From positions 62,001 through 126,000 of the forward strand of contig NZ_JAUXQZ010000016.1 in assembly GCF_030682035.1 (NCBI RefSeq): 64,000 bases of DNA. Direction: 5' to 3'. Below are positions 26,460-35,216 of the stretch, piece after piece (the stretch's first letter is position 1; each line of letters starts with the position of its first letter). The position numbers and the translations under genes were made by a program. The notes below the pieces were generated by a model. It searched no databases. It was not told the origin of the DNA and saw only the letters and a list, made by a program, of their open reading frames with translations. Origin of the DNA: Brevundimonas sp. GTDB taxonomy: Bacteria; Pseudomonadota; Alphaproteobacteria; Caulobacterales; Caulobacteraceae.

Positions 26460-26834
26460 ATGTCCCGAATAATTGCAATCGTCGCAGCGGTAGTCGCAGC
26501 ATCTCTAGGTTCCCCCTCGTCCGCGACGGTAGCAACCGTGCAGGACGCTACTAGGCCAAACGCTCCTAGCCAACCGACTGCCAATCCTGAGAGTGCGAAC
26601 CCGGCACAATATGTCCCCAATTATTATCAGAACCGATTGGCAGGGACTGCTTCTCTCCAGGAACCTGCGACCAGTGCGAGAAACGCGCCGGCACTAATCA
26701 GACTTGATAGGGTAACGACTGCCCGAGTTTGCAACTCCCGAGGCGGCACAGTTGTGGCAGTTGACCGGGTTCGACACTGCCGCCTGCCCGCAGGTATCAC
26801 CGCCATGGACGACTGGGAGGCCCCTATTCAATAG
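26460..26834 (+). CDS. small secreted protein of unknown function, low GC
   Basis: A 124-residue protein from the ATG at 26460 (AGAGG upstream). It has a signal peptide (IIAIVAAVVAASLGSPSSA), a Pro/Asn/Thr-rich disordered middle, and a C-terminal region with two cysteines (TTARVCNSRGGTVVAVDRVR, then HCRLPAG). Its base composition is less GC-rich than the neighbours, and it sits between two copies of a short hairpin repeat, suggesting recent gain. No family recognised. Confidence 0.6.
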   Translation: MSRIIAIVAAVVAASLGSPSSATVATVQDATRPNAPSQPTANPESANPAQYVPNYYQNRLAGTASLQEPATSARNAPALIRLDRVTTARVCNSRGGTVVAVDRVRHCRLPAGITAMDDWEAPIQ

Positions 26835-26893
26835 GCGGAGAGTTGGGCGGACTGTTCAAGTTCCAAACGATACCCCGCTCGGCCACAGGGATG

Positions 26894-26942
26894 GTCCGCT
26901 TTGGGTCGTGAGCCGACTGGCGCCTGAGTCCGGCAAGCGGAC
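26894..26942. repeat. hairpin repeat, GTCCGCTT / AAGCGGAC
   Basis: GTCCGCTT (26894-26901) and AAGCGGAC (26935-26942) pair over a 33-base loop. It shares the stem sequence with the hairpin at 26312-26337. It lies in a short gap between the low-GC orphan and the YdeI-like gene. Confidence 0.5.
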
Positions 26943-26997
26943 ATTAAGCCGTTGAAGAACAAGTTGCAGACCTCCGCCCAGCGTCGGTGGACAGCCC

Positions 26998-27288
26998 TCA
27001 GCCAGTCGGCGTGGCGACACGCCGCGAGGACTGTTTTTCGCGATGCGGACAACCCGGCCAGCAGCACGGTCGGCGTTTCCCCGCCTTCAAATCGGAACAC
27101 GTCCGTTCCAGATGTTTGCGCCGGGTTCCGGCCGTTTTCACGGACTCGATCCAGCAGATCCATTCATTGCGCGCGAGCGGGGTTATGTCCTGCCATTTGG
27201 AGAGCGCCGCGCTGTCGGACAAAAGCATGTCGCACAGGTCCGGGGGCACCTCGTGCACCACGCCGGCGCTGATGGTCGTCTCAACCAT
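26998..27288 (-). CDS. YdeI/OmpD-associated family protein
   Basis: A 96-residue protein from the ATG at 27288 (AGGAG about nine bases upstream); the frame is open further up, but that part lacks family features. EVPPDLCDMLLSDSAALSKW, then ITPLARNEWICWIESVKTAG and TRRKHLERTCSDLKAGKRRP followed by CCWPGCPH, is the C-terminal domain of the YdeI/OmdA family, small proteins linked in enterics to peptide or metal stress. Here it is the stand-alone short form. It opposes fmt across a 149-base divergent gap. Confidence 0.8.
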   Translation of the reverse strand: MVETTISAGVVHEVPPDLCDMLLSDSAALSKWQDITPLARNEWICWIESVKTAGTRRKHLERTCSDLKAGKRRPCCWPGCPHREKQSSRRVATPTG

Positions 27289-27437
27289 GCGGTTCGCTCC
27301 TGTCCCGTCAGTCGAACCTACCGGTCCCGGTCCGGCTTCTGCAACGGCTCGGTCGACGACCGCTCCAAGCCGGCTGGAGCGCCTCCCTGTCATAGCCTCG
27401 CCTTGTCCCCGTCCCGCGCATAGGGCAAAGCGCCGGG

Positions 27438-28364
27438 ATGCGCCTCGCCTTCATGGGAACACCGGATTTCGCCGTGCCGTCGCTGGCCGAGCTGATCGCC
27501 TCGGGCCATGAGATCGTGGCGGTCTATTCCCAGCCGCCGAAACCCCGCGGCCGCGGCCAGAAGCTGACCCCCTCGCCGGTGCACGCCTTCGCCGGGACCA
27601 TGGGCCTGCCGGTCTTCACCCCGACCTCGATGAAGTCCCCGGACGCCATTGAAACGTTCCGCGGCCTCGAGGTCGACGCCGCCTGCGTCGTCGCCTACGG
27701 CCAGATCCTCAAGGCCGAGGTGCTGGACGCCCCCCGGCTCGGCTGTTTCAACCTGCATGGCTCGCTGCTTCCCCGCTGGCGCGGCGCCGCCCCGATCCAG
27801 CGCGCCATCATGGCCGGCGACCGCCAGACCGCCGTCCAGATCATACGCATGTCCGAAGGTCTGGACGAGGGACCGATCCTGCTCTCCGAAATCCTCGACA
27901 TCCGCGAGGATGATACCGCCGCCAGCCTCGGCGAACGTATGTCCCACACCGGGGCCAGCCTGTGGCCACGCGCCCTGGCCGCCATCGAGCGCGGCGCGGT
28001 CGAGGGCACGCCGCAGTCGGGCGAGCCGACCTATGCAAGGAAGATCACCCCGGCCGAGGCCCGGATCGACTGGTCCCGCCCTGCCGCCGAGGTGGACGCC
28101 CACATTCGCGGCCTTTCGCCCTTCCCCGGCGCCTGGTTCGAGGTGGCCGGGGATGACGGGCCGGTGCGGATCAAGGCCCTGATGTCACGGGTGTCCGGGC
28201 CCGGCTCCGGCGCCCCGGGCGAGGTTCTGGACGACGGTCTGCGTGTGGCCTGCGGCGACGGCATGGTGCGGCTGTTGAGGGTCCAGCGGGCCGGTAAGGC
28301 GGCGCAGACCGATGACGAGATGCTGCGGGGCTTTCCGCTCCCCCCCGGAACGGTGCTGGGCTGA
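27438..28364 (+). CDS. fmt: methionyl-tRNA formyltransferase
   Basis: A 308-residue enzyme that formylates the initiator Met-tRNA. The N-terminal [19 protein letters not shown], the flexible loop with basic residues ([13 protein letters not shown]), and the catalytic segment [18 protein letters not shown] (Asn, His) with [13 protein letters not shown] are intact, followed by the C-terminal tRNA-binding domain. Its partner def lies 2.3 kb upstream rather than adjacent. The stop overlaps the truA start (TGATG). Confidence 0.97.
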   Translation: MRLAFMGTPDFAVPSLAELIASGHEIVAVYSQPPKPRGRGQKLTPSPVHAFAGTMGLPVFTPTSMKSPDAIETFRGLEVDAACVVAYGQILKAEVLDAPRLGCFNLHGSLLPRWRGAAPIQRAIMAGDRQTAVQIIRMSEGLDEGPILLSEILDIREDDTAASLGERMSHTGASLWPRALAAIERGAVEGTPQSGEPTYARKITPAEARIDWSRPAAEVDAHIRGLSPFPGAWFEVAGDDGPVRIKALMSRVSGPGSGAPGEVLDDGLRVACGDGMVRLLRVQRAGKAAQTDDEMLRGFPLPPGTVLG

Positions 28365-29101
28365 TGCCACGCTACCGGCTGACGCTCGAGTATGACGGCT
28401 CCGGCTACAACGGCTTCCAGGCCCAGACCGACCAGTCGACGGTTCAGGGCGCGGTCGAGACGGCCATCACCGCCTTCTGCGGCGAGACCGTGCGCCTTGC
28501 GGCGGCCGGACGGACCGACACCGGCGTCCACGCCACCGGTCAGGTCATCAGTCTGGATCTCGAAAAGGACTGGCCGGCGCGGACGGTGATGAACGCCCTC
28601 AACGCCCATCTGATCGGCGAAGCGATCTCGGTGCTGGACTGCATCGGCGTCGACGGCGACTGGCATGCCCGTTTCTCGGCGACGGGACGGCGCTACCTGT
28701 ATCGCATCCTCACCCGCCCCGGACCGCCGGCGCTCGACGCCGGTCGGGTCTGGCACATGCGCAAGCCGCTGGACGCCGACGCCATGCAAGCCGCGGCGCA
28801 GAGCCTCGTCGGCCTGCACGACTTCACCACCTTCCGCGATGTGAACTGCCAGTCGAAATCGCCCGAAAAGACTCTCGACGTGGCGGATGTCCGGCGCGTC
28901 GGCGACGAGGTGCATCTGGTGTTCGAGGCGCGCAGCTTCCTGCACCGGCAGGTGCGATCGATGACGGGGACCCTGGCTGAGGTCGGACTGGGCCGGTGGG
29001 AGATCGGGGATGTGGCGGCGGCGCTGGCCGCGCGTGATCGCTCGGCCTGCGGACCCGTGGCGCCGTCCACGGGGCTCTATCTGACGGGCGTCAGCTACTG
29101 A
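28364..29101 (+). CDS. truA: tRNA pseudouridine(38-40) synthase TruA
   Basis: A 245-residue enzyme that makes pseudouridine at positions 38-40 of tRNAs. The signature with the catalytic Asp, AAAGRTDTGVHATGQV, is present, with LEYDGSGYNGFQAQ at the N-terminus, FSATGRRYLYRI in the middle and FLHRQVRSMTGTLAEVGLGR near the end. It overlaps fmt by one base, the usual alphaproteobacterial arrangement. It is followed by a long inverted repeat. Confidence 0.97.
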   Translation: MPRYRLTLEYDGSGYNGFQAQTDQSTVQGAVETAITAFCGETVRLAAAGRTDTGVHATGQVISLDLEKDWPARTVMNALNAHLIGEAISVLDCIGVDGDWHARFSATGRRYLYRILTRPGPPALDAGRVWHMRKPLDADAMQAAAQSLVGLHDFTTFRDVNCQSKSPEKTLDVADVRRVGDEVHLVFEARSFLHRQVRSMTGTLAEVGLGRWEIGDVAAALAARDRSACGPVAPSTGLYLTGVSY

Positions 29102-29130
29102 CGGGGCCCCGCGGGCCGCAAGCGCCAGCG

Positions 29131-29369
29131 GGTTCATCACAATGGGCACAACGAAGGTCACAACGGACACCACGGGACGGGAACGGCGGACAAGGCCGCA
29201 CCCTCCCTCAAGTTCACGCGTCTTCGACGCACAGAAGTACGCCTAGGGCGTCAGCCTCAAGGCGGCGAAGCCGCAATCGATGGCTGACGAGGCGAAGACT
29301 CCGATCTCCGAACCACCTCAGATCCCGTTGTGTCCGTTGTGACCTTCGTTGTGCTCGTTGTGATGAACC
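29131..29369. repeat. long imperfect inverted repeat (arms about 46 bp)
   Basis: Arms at 29132-29177 and 29323-29368 match as reverse complements at 43 of 46 bases; the arms are built of GTT-rich steps such as CACAACGAAGGTCACAACGG. The loop is 145 bases and holds no gene. The 502-base gap from truA to the TPP-enzyme gene contains this element and, further right, a minus-strand entericidin remnant. On paper the arms can be translated, but the product has no protein character. Confidence 0.7.
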
Positions 29370-29407
29370 GACCCTCGCGGACGCAAGAGAACGGAGGGCG
29401 GGTCAGA

Positions 29408-29506
29408 TCACGGGACGAAGAGCTGGTTCTTGGCGCTCTCGGCGCCGCTGGTCACGGCCTGGCCGGCGGCGCGGACGTCGCGGCCTATGCCCGGGATGGT
29501 GTTGCA
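29408..29506 (-). pseudogene. entericidin-like lipoprotein remnant without signal peptide
   Basis: The last 32 codons of this frame read CNTIPGIGRDVRAAGQAV followed by TSGAESAKNQLFVP, matching the mature part of entericidin A/B lipoproteins, which begins at the lipidated Cys. Upstream of that Cys the frame reads HRPGFSAAKRR, which is not a signal peptide; a hydrophobic pattern partly survives in another frame. The lipobox and leader thus appear destroyed by small indels. A complete gene with a sequencing error is the alternative. Confidence 0.55.
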
Positions 29507-29603
29507 ACGTCTCTTGGCAGCACTGAAGCCCGGGCGATGAACGTGAAGCGTAGCGGCGGGGTTGCATGGCCAAGCCGGGGTCTGATCTGCTAACCCCCGC
29601 CCC

Positions 29604-31265
29604 ATGAGCCAGCCCGCGAACACCGCCGCCCGCCGCATCGTCGAAACCCTCGTCATGAACGGCATCGACCGCGTCTTCTGCGTACCGGGCGAAAGCTATC
29701 TGGCCGTCCTCGACGCCCTCGCGGATGTTCGGGACAAGATTCAGGTCATCGCCTGCCGCCACGAAGCGGGCGCCGCCAACATGGCCGAGGCCTATGGCAA
29801 GCTGACCGGCAAGCCCGGCGTCTGCATGGTCACGCGCGGACCGGGTGCCACCCACGCCTCCATCGGGGTGCATACAGCGCATCAGGACTCTACCCCGATG
29901 ATCCTGTTCGTCGGCCAGATCGCCCTGACCGACCGCGGCCGCGGCGCCTTCCAGGAGGTCGACTACCGCGAGGTCTTCGGCGGCCTGGCCAAATGGGCGA
30001 CCGAGATCGAAAGCCCGGAGCGTACCGTCGAAGTGGTCGAGCGCGCCTTCGCCACCGCGCTTCAGGGACGGATGGGCCCGGTCGTCATCGCCCTGCCCGA
30101 AGACATCCTGCATTCCGACGGGGGCCCGGCGCCGATCCGGCCCGTGACCCCCGCGAAGGCGGCGCTGGACCCGGCCTTCGTCGAACAGGTGCGGGCGCGG
30201 CTGGCGAGGGCCGAGCGTCCCCTGCTGGTGCTGGGCGGTTCCGGCTGGACCGAGGCGGCGACGGCGGCCATCGGCGACTGGGCCGAGCGGATCGGCCTGC
30301 CGGTCGCCCTGTCGTTCCGCCGCAAGGACCTGCTGTCCAACGACCGTTCCAACTACGCCGGCGATCTCGGCCTGGGCTGCAATCCGAAACTGACTGCCCG
30401 GGCGAAGAACGCCGACCTGATCCTCGCTATCGGCGCCCGCCTCGGCGAGAACCCGACCCAAGGCTACACCCTGTTCGACCGCGCCCGCACAGCCGAGACC
30501 CTGATCCACATCCACCCCGGCGCCGAGGAACTGGGCCGGGTCTGGGCTCCGCTGATGAGCGCGACCGCTGACAACGCCCTCGCCGCCCACGCCCTGTCAA
30601 TGATCGACCCGGGCCGGGACTGGCCGGGCGAAGCCGCCGCCGCCCATGCTGACTATGAGGCCTTCACCACGCCCGTGCCGGTCACCGGCGCGGTGAACAT
30701 GAGCGAGGTGATCCGCCATCTGGCCGAGGTCCTGCCGCCGACGGCCATCGTCACCAACGGCGCGGGCAATTTCGCCGCATGGCTGCACCGTTTCCACCGC
30801 CACCGCGCCATGCACACCCAGCTGGCCCCGACCTCGGGCGCCATGGGTTACGGCTATCCCGCCGCCATCGCCGCCAAGTCGGTTCACCCCGACCGCGACG
30901 TCATCTGCATCGCCGGCGACGGCGACTACCTCATGACCGGCCAGGAGATCGCCACGGCGGTCCAGTACGGGATCAATGTCGTGGTCGTGGTCGTCGACAA
31001 CGGCACCTACGGCACCATCCGCATGCACCAGGAAGGCCACTATCCGGGCGCCGACCGGGTCATCGCCACCGACCTGAGGAACCCCGACTTCGTCAAATAC
31101 GCCGAGGCCTTCGGGGCCTTCGGCGTCCGCTGCGAACGCACCGAAGACTTCCCCGCCGCGCTCGCCGCCGCCCGCAACGCGGGCCGCCCCGCCCTTGTTC
31201 ACCTGATCACCTCGGCGGAGGACATCGCGCCGACCCGCACCATCACCGGTCTGCGGGCGCAGTAG
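29604..31265 (+). CDS. thiamine-pyrophosphate enzyme, acetolactate synthase-like
   Basis: A 553-residue TPP-dependent enzyme with the three domains of the acetohydroxyacid synthase superfamily. The N-terminal domain has the catalytic Glu (ACRHEAGAANMAEAYG) and GVCMVTRGPGATHASIGVH; the middle domain has RLGENPTQGYTLFDR; the C-terminal domain has the TPP motif GDGDYLMTGQEIATAVQY ending in VVDNGTYGTIRMHQE. No small regulatory subunit gene is adjacent, so this is more likely a catabolic or uncharacterised carboligase/decarboxylase than the ilvB biosynthetic enzyme. It lies 40 bases upstream of polA. Confidence 0.9.
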   Translation: MSQPANTAARRIVETLVMNGIDRVFCVPGESYLAVLDALADVRDKIQVIACRHEAGAANMAEAYGKLTGKPGVCMVTRGPGATHASIGVHTAHQDSTPMILFVGQIALTDRGRGAFQEVDYREVFGGLAKWATEIESPERTVEVVERAFATALQGRMGPVVIALPEDILHSDGGPAPIRPVTPAKAALDPAFVEQVRARLARAERPLLVLGGSGWTEAATAAIGDWAERIGLPVALSFRRKDLLSNDRSNYAGDLGLGCNPKLTARAKNADLILAIGARLGENPTQGYTLFDRARTAETLIHIHPGAEELGRVWAPLMSATADNALAAHALSMIDPGRDWPGEAAAAHADYEAFTTPVPVTGAVNMSEVIRHLAEVLPPTAIVTNGAGNFAAWLHRFHRHRAMHTQLAPTSGAMGYGYPAAIAAKSVHPDRDVICIAGDGDYLMTGQEIATAVQYGINVVVVVVDNGTYGTIRMHQEGHYPGADRVIATDLRNPDFVKYAEAFGAFGVRCERTEDFPAALAAARNAGRPALVHLITSAEDIAPTRTITGLRAQ

Positions 31266-31305
31266 AGGCGGTGACGGCGGCGGCGGCCCCGCCTATGCTC
31301 GCGCC

Positions 31306-34212
31306 ATGACCGACGCCGCAGCCGAACAGAACGACCGCCCCCTCACGCAGGACGGCCCCGCCCTGCGGCTGTGGATGATCGACGCCTCGGCCTATATTTT
31401 CCGCGCCTATCACGCCCTGCCGCCTCTGACGCGCAAGTCCGACGGCCTGCCGGTGGGGGCGGTGCAGGGCTATTGCAACATGCTGTGGAAGCTGCTGCAG
31501 GACATGAAGGGCGCGGACGGCCCGACCCATCTGGTGGCCATCTTCGACCATTCGGAGAAGACGTTCCGCAACGCCCTGTACGACCAGTACAAGGCCAACC
31601 GCTCGGCCCCGCCCGAGGATCTGATCCCCCAGTTTCCGCTGGTCCGCGAGGCCACCGCGGCCTTCGGCGTCGCCTGTCTGGAGCTGCCCGGCTATGAGGC
31701 CGACGACCTGATCGCCACCTATGCCTGCAAGGCGCGCGACGCCGGCGGCGAGGCCGTCATCGTCTCGTCCGACAAGGACCTGATGCAGCTGATCGGCGGC
31801 GGCGTGGTCATGTGGGACCCGATGAAGGACCGCCGCCTGGCCGAGGACGCCGTGATGGAGAAGTTCGGCGTCATGCCGGACAAGATGGTCGATCTTCAGG
31901 CCCTGATCGGCGACAGCGTCGACAACGTCCCCGGCGCCCCCGGCATCGGCCCCAAGACCGCCGCCCAGCTGCTGGACGAATACGGCGACCTCGACACGCT
32001 TCTGGAACGCGCCGGCGAGATCAAACAGCCCAAGCGCCGCGAGACCCTGATCAATTTCCGCGACCAGATCCTGCTCAGCCGCGAGCTGGTGCGCCTGACC
32101 TGCGACGCCCCGGCCCCCGAGCCGATCGACGACTTCCTGGTCCGTCACCCCGACCCGGAGAAGCTGGGCGAGTTTCTCGACCGGATGGAGTTCCGCAGCC
32201 TGCGCAACCGCGTCGGCGACGGCAGAGCCACCGCGAAGGAGGGCGCCTCAGCCTTCGTCGCCCGGCCCCGCGCCCCGACCGCCCCCGTCGCCACCCCCCG
32301 CTACGGCCAGGTCCCCGCCGCCCCGGCCGAGGCCCAGACCGTCGACACCGACGCCTACCACTGCATCCAGACGCTAGCGGATCTCGACGTCTGGATCGCC
32401 CGCGCCACCGAGGCCGGCGTCGTCGGCTTCGACACCGAGACGGATGCCCTCAGCGCCACCCACGCCGGCCTGTGCGGCGTGTCGCTGGCCATCGGCCCCA
32501 ACGACGCCTGCTATGTGCCCCTGACCCATGAGCATGAGCCGGCCGCCAACGCCGGCGGCCTCGACTTCGGCGGCGAGGCCGAACAGCGCGAGCCCCTGAC
32601 CCAGATCGTCAAGGCCGAGGCCCTGACCCGACTCAAGCCCCTGCTGGAGAACCCCGGCGTCCTCAAGGTCACCCAGAACGGCAAATACGACCTCGCCGTC
32701 ATGGCCCAACGCGGCATCCGCGTCGCCCCGATCGACGACACCATGCTGATCTCCTATGTGCTGGAGGGTGGGCTGCACGGCCACGGCATGGACGAGCTGG
32801 CGAGGCTGCACCTCGGCCACGAGCCCATCCCGTTCAAGAAGGTGGCCGGGACCGGCAAGGCCCAGAAGTCGTTCAAACACGTCGAGCTGAAACCGGCCAC
32901 CTGCTACGCCGCCGAGGACGCCGACGTGACCCTGCGCCTCTGGCATATCCTCAAGCCGCGGCTGGCCGAGCAGCATCTGGTCACCGTCTATGAGACGCTG
33001 GAACGCGGCATGCCCGCGGTCCTGGCCGACATGGAGCGGGCCGGCGTCCGCGTCGATCCCGACCGCCTCAAACGCCTGTCGTCAGAGTTCGGCCTGCGCA
33101 TGGCCGAGCTGGAACAGCAGGCGCACGAAATGGCCGGCCGCCCGTTCAACATCGGCTCCCCGCGCCAGATCGGCGACATCCTGTTCGGCGAGATGGCCCT
33201 GACCGGCGGCAAGAAAACCGCCTCCGGCCAGTGGGAAACCGGCGCCGCCACGCTCGAGACCCTCGCCCTGACCCACGACCTGCCGCGCGTCCTGCTCGAC
33301 TGGCGCCAGCTGGCCAAGCTCAAGGGCACCTACACCGACGCCCTGATCGAGGCCGCCGACAAGACCACCGACCGCGTCCACACCAGTTATCAGCTGGCCG
33401 CCGCCACCACCGGCCGCCTCGCCTCCTCCGACCCCAATCTGCAGAACATCCCGATCCGCACCGAGACCGGCCGCCAGATCCGCCAGGCCTTCATCGCCGC
33501 CCCCGGCCATGTCCTGATCAGCGCCGACTACAGCCAGATCGAGCTGCGCCTGCTGGCCCATATCGGCGACATCCCCGAGCTCAAGCGCGCCTTCGCCGCC
33601 GGCATCGACATCCACACCGCCACGGCCAGCGAGATGTTCGGCGTCCCGGTCGACCAGATGGACCCCGAGACCCGCCGCCGCGCCAAGGCGATCAATTTCG
33701 GTATCGTCTACGGCATCAGCGCCTTCGGCCTGGCCGCCCAGCTGAACATCGACCAGGGCGAGGCCGGCGCCTACATCAAGACCTATTTCGAGCGCTTCCC
33801 CGGCATCCGCACATACATGGACGCCACCAAGGTGCAGGTGCGCGAGACCGGCATGGTCTCGACCGTCTTCGGCCGCCGCATCCACATCCCCGCCATCCAC
33901 TCAAAGTCGGGGGCCGAGCGCCAGTTCGGCGAACGCGCCGCCATCAACGCCCCCATCCAGGGCGCCGCCGCCGACATCATCCGCCGCGCCATGATGCGGA
34001 TGTCGGGGGCCCTGACGGACGCCGGCCTCTCCACCCGCATGCTGCTGCAGGTCCACGACGAACTGGTCTTCGAGGCCCCCGAAGCCGAGGCCGAGCGCGC
34101 CATCGTGGTGATCAAACGGACCATGGAGGGCGCCGCGGAACCGGCCGTGGCGCTGACGGTGCCGCTGGTGGTGGAGGCTCGGGCGGCGGGGAACTGGGAC
34201 GAGGCGCATTGA
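31306..34212 (+). CDS. polA: DNA polymerase I
   Basis: A 968-residue polymerase with all three domains. The 5'-3' exonuclease is at the N-terminus (MIDASAYIFRAYHALPPLTR, LPGYEADDLIATYA, SSDKDLMQLIGG, GDSVDNVPGAPGIGPKTAA). The 3'-5' proofreading domain keeps its acidic residues (VVGFDTETDALS, and TQNGKYDLAVMA). The polymerase domain has motif A (ISADYSQIELRLLAHIGD), motif B (RRRAKAINFGIVYGIS) and motif C (QVHDELVFEAP). It functions in Okazaki fragment maturation and repair. A 41-bp repeat follows eight bases after the stop and marks the left edge of the accessory island. Confidence 0.98.
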   Translation: MTDAAAEQNDRPLTQDGPALRLWMIDASAYIFRAYHALPPLTRKSDGLPVGAVQGYCNMLWKLLQDMKGADGPTHLVAIFDHSEKTFRNALYDQYKANRSAPPEDLIPQFPLVREATAAFGVACLELPGYEADDLIATYACKARDAGGEAVIVSSDKDLMQLIGGGVVMWDPMKDRRLAEDAVMEKFGVMPDKMVDLQALIGDSVDNVPGAPGIGPKTAAQLLDEYGDLDTLLERAGEIKQPKRRETLINFRDQILLSRELVRLTCDAPAPEPIDDFLVRHPDPEKLGEFLDRMEFRSLRNRVGDGRATAKEGASAFVARPRAPTAPVATPRYGQVPAAPAEAQTVDTDAYHCIQTLADLDVWIARATEAGVVGFDTETDALSATHAGLCGVSLAIGPNDACYVPLTHEHEPAANAGGLDFGGEAEQREPLTQIVKAEALTRLKPLLENPGVLKVTQNGKYDLAVMAQRGIRVAPIDDTMLISYVLEGGLHGHGMDELARLHLGHEPIPFKKVAGTGKAQKSFKHVELKPATCYAAEDADVTLRLWHILKPRLAEQHLVTVYETLERGMPAVLADMERAGVRVDPDRLKRLSSEFGLRMAELEQQAHEMAGRPFNIGSPRQIGDILFGEMALTGGKKTASGQWETGAATLETLALTHDLPRVLLDWRQLAKLKGTYTDALIEAADKTTDRVHTSYQLAAATTGRLASSDPNLQNIPIRTETGRQIRQAFIAAPGHVLISADYSQIELRLLAHIGDIPELKRAFAAGIDIHTATASEMFGVPVDQMDPETRRRAKAINFGIVYGISAFGLAAQLNIDQGEAGAYIKTYFERFPGIRTYMDATKVQVRETGMVSTVFGRRIHIPAIHSKSGAERQFGERAAINAPIQGAAADIIRRAMMRMSGALTDAGLSTRMLLQVHDELVFEAPEAEAERAIVVIKRTMEGAAEPAVALTVPLVVEARAAGNWDEAH

Positions 34213-34220
34213 TATAGCGG

Positions 34221-34261
34221 GGCGCTAACGCTCGGCCTGCGGGCGCACTCTGCGTGAGCGC
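34221..34261. repeat. left 41-bp island-flanking repeat, hairpin-forming
   Basis: This stretch begins GGCGCTAACGCTCGGCC and matches 39202-39242 at 34 of 41 positions in the same orientation. Its ends (GCGCTAACGC, 34222-34231; GCGTGAGCGC, 34252-34261) pair with one mismatch, so it can fold and may end the polA transcript. The two copies bracket all the accessory genes between polA and the flavoprotein gene. Confidence 0.6.
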
Positions 34262-34284
34262 GGAGCGGCGATCCTTGACCCAAG

Positions 34285-34299
34285 GTTGCTTTTTTGTTC
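34285..34299 (+). promoter_or_regulatory. near-consensus LexA (SOS) box of dinD
   Basis: GTTG, seven bases (CTTTTTT), GTTC: one base off the alphaproteobacterial LexA consensus GTTC-N7-GTTC. It ends ten bases before the dinD ATG, where a bound repressor would block transcription. A perfect match to the same consensus, with almost the same T-rich spacer, occurs at 38591-38605. Confidence 0.6.
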
Positions 34300-34308
34300 T
34301 TCTTCAGA

Positions 34309-35157
34309 ATGACCGGAATCGAGAGCGCAGACCCACACCGCCAATCGTTCGAATCAATCCGCAAGGAAGATGGCGATGCGGAGTATTGGTTTGCTCGCCA
34401 GCTCGCGCCTGTGCTGGGCTATCAGGACTACCGAAACTTCCTCGCGGTGGTCGAGAAGGCGCGCATATCCGCCTCTGCGGCGGGTCTTGATCCGGCCGAT
34501 CATTTCGGTGACGTCACCACAATGATCGATCTGGGCAAAGGTGCCCGGCGAGAGATCAATGACGTCCGCCTGTCGCGCTACGCCTGCTATCTGATCGTCC
34601 AGAACGGAGACCCGTCCAAGCCGATCATCGCCGAAGGCCAGACCTATTTCGCCGTCCAGACCCGGCGTCAGGAAATTCAGGACGACCCCGCCTTCGGTGC
34701 CTTGTCCGAGGATGAGCGGCGCATGATGCTCAGGCGGGAAATGGCGCATCACAATACGGCGCTGGCCTCGGCCGCCGCCCAAGCGGGCGTGACCTCCGGC
34801 CTCGACTACGCGGTGTTCCAGGATCACGGCTATCGCGGACTGTATGGTGGTCTAACCAATCGCGACATCCATGCGCGAAAGGGGCTGAAGAAGAGCCAGA
34901 AGATTCTGGACCACATGGGCTCGACCGAACTGGCGGCCAATTTGTTCCGTGCCACTCAGGCGGAGGAGAAGCTGAAACGCGACGGCGCGCGCACCAAGGC
35001 CCAAGCGAACGATATCCACCGTGACGTGGGCCGAAAGGTTCGCGCCACGATCGCTGAGCTGGGTGGGGAGATGCCAGAACGACTTCCCACGCCCGGTGCG
35101 AGCATCAAGCAGTTGGTGCGCCGCAAGGAGAAGGCGCTGAAGGGCGAGTCAGGGTAA
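34309..35157 (+). CDS. dinD: DNA damage-inducible protein D (DinD)-like
   Basis: A 282-residue protein from the ATG at 34309 (the frame extends to a TTG at 34294 inside the SOS box). The N-terminal Bro-N-like domain is recognisable (FESIRKEDGDAEYWFARQLA, PVLGYQDYRNFLAVVEKA, RLSRYACYLIVQNGDPSKPI). The central region has the DinD pattern YRGLYGGLTNRDIHARKGL and MGSTELAANLFRATQAEEK. E. coli DinD binds RecA filaments and inhibits strand exchange. The LexA-like box agrees with this assignment. It is convergent with the E1 gene and is the first gene of the island. Confidence 0.9.
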   Translation: MTGIESADPHRQSFESIRKEDGDAEYWFARQLAPVLGYQDYRNFLAVVEKARISASAAGLDPADHFGDVTTMIDLGKGARREINDVRLSRYACYLIVQNGDPSKPIIAEGQTYFAVQTRRQEIQDDPAFGALSEDERRMMLRREMAHHNTALASAAAQAGVTSGLDYAVFQDHGYRGLYGGLTNRDIHARKGLKKSQKILDHMGSTELAANLFRATQAEEKLKRDGARTKAQANDIHRDVGRKVRATIAELGGEMPERLPTPGASIKQLVRRKEKALKGESG

Positions 35158-35216
35158 GCTGCATCCTCGAGTGTTCACCGCGATCAGGCTTGGTACCTCT
35201 TGGGTATGCCTTGGGG

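Noticed and set aside
26834..27163. A 111-codon minus-strand frame overlapping the YdeI-like gene
   Set aside because: It overlaps the recognised YdeI/OmdA domain in another frame and has no family features.
28031..29173. A 380-codon minus-strand frame across fmt and truA
   Set aside because: Antisense shadow of two certain genes; the part at the right edge is translation of the inverted repeat.
29330..29593. Short plus-strand frame beginning inside the inverted repeat
   Set aside because: Its start is the repeat arm itself (GTT-rich steps read as Val residues); the rest is antisense to the entericidin remnant.
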